A DNA stretch of 64,000 nucleotides. It comes from Marinicella sediminis (GTDB lineage Bacteria; Pseudomonadota; Gammaproteobacteria; Xanthomonadales; Marinicellaceae). A program made the translations under genes and the position numbers. Positions 62,838 through 64,000 of the stretch are shown here, piece after piece. The stretch spans positions 1 to 64,000 of the forward strand of contig NZ_MVBD01000011.1 of NCBI RefSeq assembly GCF_002000055.1, read 5' to 3'. Each line of letters starts with the position of its first letter. Position 1 is the first letter of the stretch. The notes beneath the pieces were generated by a model. It was not told the DNA's origin. It saw nothing but the letters and a program-made list of their open reading frames with translations, and made no database searches.

Positions 62838-64000
62838 ATGAAACGCATATTTTTGTGTCTGGATGGTACCTGGAACAATACTTATCGAAAGGGTCAGCGT
62901 GATGATGGCATGCGGGTGGTCAAGCCCACCAATGTGTTGAAAGCTGCCCGTGCGATTGAGCCAGTGGATGATGCAGGCATTCAACAGGTGGTCTATTACC
63001 GCACCGGTGTGGGCTCTATGTCCCGCTACCCTGGTATGTCAAACCGACTGTTGCGCCGATTTGACAAATACCTCGGTGGTGCCTGGGGTGCTGGATTTGA
63101 GGGGCAAGTAGAAGCAGCACTGACCTTTCTGGTACATAACTATAACAGCGGTGATCAAGTCTTTATTCTGGGTTTTTCCAGGGGTGCCGCCACGGCTCGC
63201 GCATTGACTCAGCTGATTGGCTGGATGGGTGGTGTTCCGGTCAAAGCAGATGCATTTTACTTGCCCAAAATCTATCGCCATTACATGCGCTCAAAAGGCC
63301 GGCAGTCTGTTGAGGATGTCAAACATATAATCAAGTCAGCCATTGATCAACTCAACAGAGAACGCAGTCGGCATATCATAGATCACCCTTTTGCCAGTTG
63401 GCATCAACTGCAAATTGACTTTTTAGGGGTGTGGGACAGCGTGCTGGCCCTGGGTAGCCGATTCTGGCATCGTCAGGACCGACAGTTTTACCTGCATAAC
63501 GCCCCGGCATCTTGCGTCGATCACGCCCGCCAGGCGCTGGCCATTGATGAATGCCGCCATGACTTTTTGCCGGCCATCTGGCGTCACCGGAGTCGTGAGG
63601 AGCAAACCCTGAAACAACACTGGTTTGCTGGCAGTCATGCCAATGTCGGTGGCGGTTATGTGCGCGATGGTCTGGCCAATGTAACACTGCACTGGATGTT
63701 GCAGGAATTGTGTCACTTATTCCCGCAGGTTGCCTTGAACCATGGCTATCTGAAACATTACAAAGCCTTTGCTTATGATGAGTTGGTGGATTCATATCAA
63801 TGGGCTTATCAGCTCAAAGACCGGCTGACCAGCCGTTCGGGTCGTCGCAACATATACACCAGCCAGGACCCTGAATACAAGGACTCCGGACTGTTCATTG
63901 ATGACAGTGTCTTCACGCGGATGAACAGTGAGCCGGGAAAAATTGTCAGTGATTTGTCTGGCTACCGGCCTGCAAATTTATTGGCCTATTTACAGTCCCG
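62838..64000 (+). CDS. DUF2235 family alpha/beta hydrolase (3' end outside window)
   Basis: The plus-strand frame is open from ATG 62838 to the right edge (387 codons), so the C-terminus is missing. GAGGG at 62828-62832 lies five bases before ATG 62838; an ATG at 62835 is two bases away and less likely. KRIFLCLDGTWNN is the family's N-terminal motif. GFSRGAATARAL carries the nucleophilic Ser (G-x-S-x-G), LGVWDSVLALG is the next conserved strand, and SHANVGGGY holds the catalytic His/Asn region. DUF2235 includes type VI secretion phospholipase effectors (Tle1) and stand-alone hydrolases. No T6SS gene is visible, so the role is open. Confidence 0.9.
   Translation, partial: MKRIFLCLDGTWNNTYRKGQRDDGMRVVKPTNVLKAARAIEPVDDAGIQQVVYYRTGVGSMSRYPGMSNRLLRRFDKYLGGAWGAGFEGQVEAALTFLVHNYNSGDQVFILGFSRGAATARALTQLIGWMGGVPVKADAFYLPKIYRHYMRSKGRQSVEDVKHIIKSAIDQLNRERSRHIIDHPFASWHQLQIDFLGVWDSVLALGSRFWHRQDRQFYLHNAPASCVDHARQALAIDECRHDFLPAIWRHRSREEQTLKQHWFAGSHANVGGGYVRDGLANVTLHWMLQELCHLFPQVALNHGYLKHYKAFAYDELVDSYQWAYQLKDRLTSRSGRRNIYTSQDPEYKDSGLFIDDSVFTRMNSEPGKIVSDLSGYRPANLLAYLQS

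Noticed and set aside
62838-64000. Type VI secretion effector locus
   Set aside because: DUF2235 alone does not establish this; no VgrG, PAAR, adaptor or immunity gene is visible in the window.

Overview
The window reads as chromosomal DNA of a free-living, aerobic gammaproteobacterium. The support is the leuS-lptE-holA order, an LPS-assembly lipoprotein, TonB-dependent iron uptake, Fur- and CRP-like operators and sigma70-type promoters. Many exported proteins end in a short motif of the form [DE]-[VLI]-I-[FY]-x-[ND]-x-F-x-[DE]. I recall such endings from Marinicella- and Xanthomonadales-like genomes, but that placement is from memory and was not tested. There are no rRNA or tRNA genes, CRISPR arrays, prophage genes or recognisable transposases.

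Layout. 1-6864 (minus): two giant exported DUF11/Ig-repeat proteins, the first cut by the left edge, with a Blc-type lipocalin lipoprotein between them. 6972-15558: housekeeping, with a membrane-anchored thioredoxin, leuS-lptE-holA, an SGNH-like membrane protein, nhaA and a photolyase. 15695-22445: a large Asp-box propeller protein, an acetyl-CoA hydrolase/transferase and an exported glycerophosphodiesterase. 22476-27786: an electrophile/quinone-stress operon (DoxX, azoreductase, pirin, glutathionyl-hydroquinone reductase) divergent from its probable LysR regulator, then an AraC/GyrI regulator with a membrane protein. 27953-34612: a pectate-lyase-like exported protein, a membrane protein, a rhomboid protease, deoB and a winged-helix/TPR regulator. 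34804-44013: a DUF3592 protein, two exported proteins in an operon, a second winged-helix/TPR regulator and an exported NHL-type propeller. 44217-49236: a TauE/SafE permease and a Fur-box-preceded TonB receptor/PepSY operon. 49429-52954: an exported DUF1800-DUF1501-haem lipoprotein operon under a CRP-like site. 52955-64000: an enoyl-CoA hydratase, a small cysteine-containing orphan, a MASE1-GGDEF cyclase, an exported M17 aminopeptidase, an AidB-like acyl-CoA dehydrogenase, a G8-domain protein and a DUF2235 hydrolase cut by the right edge.

Main observation. Seven unrelated exported proteins share the same roughly 10-residue C-terminus: DUF11 protein, pectate-lyase-like protein, PD40-type propeller, beta-helix protein, NHL propeller, haem lipoprotein and G8 protein. 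An eighth protein, DUF1800, carries a similar motif just after its signal peptide. The motif sits outside the folded domains, is spelled with different codons each time, and lacks the transmembrane segment of PEP-CTERM or GlyGly-CTERM signals. I infer a sorting or surface-attachment signal. No dedicated processing enzyme is visible here.

Regulation. Both winged-helix/TPR regulator genes have short direct repeats at an exact 11-bp period in their upstream regions, as expected for OmpR/PhoB-fold DNA binding. Three secretome promoters carry CRP-like sites.
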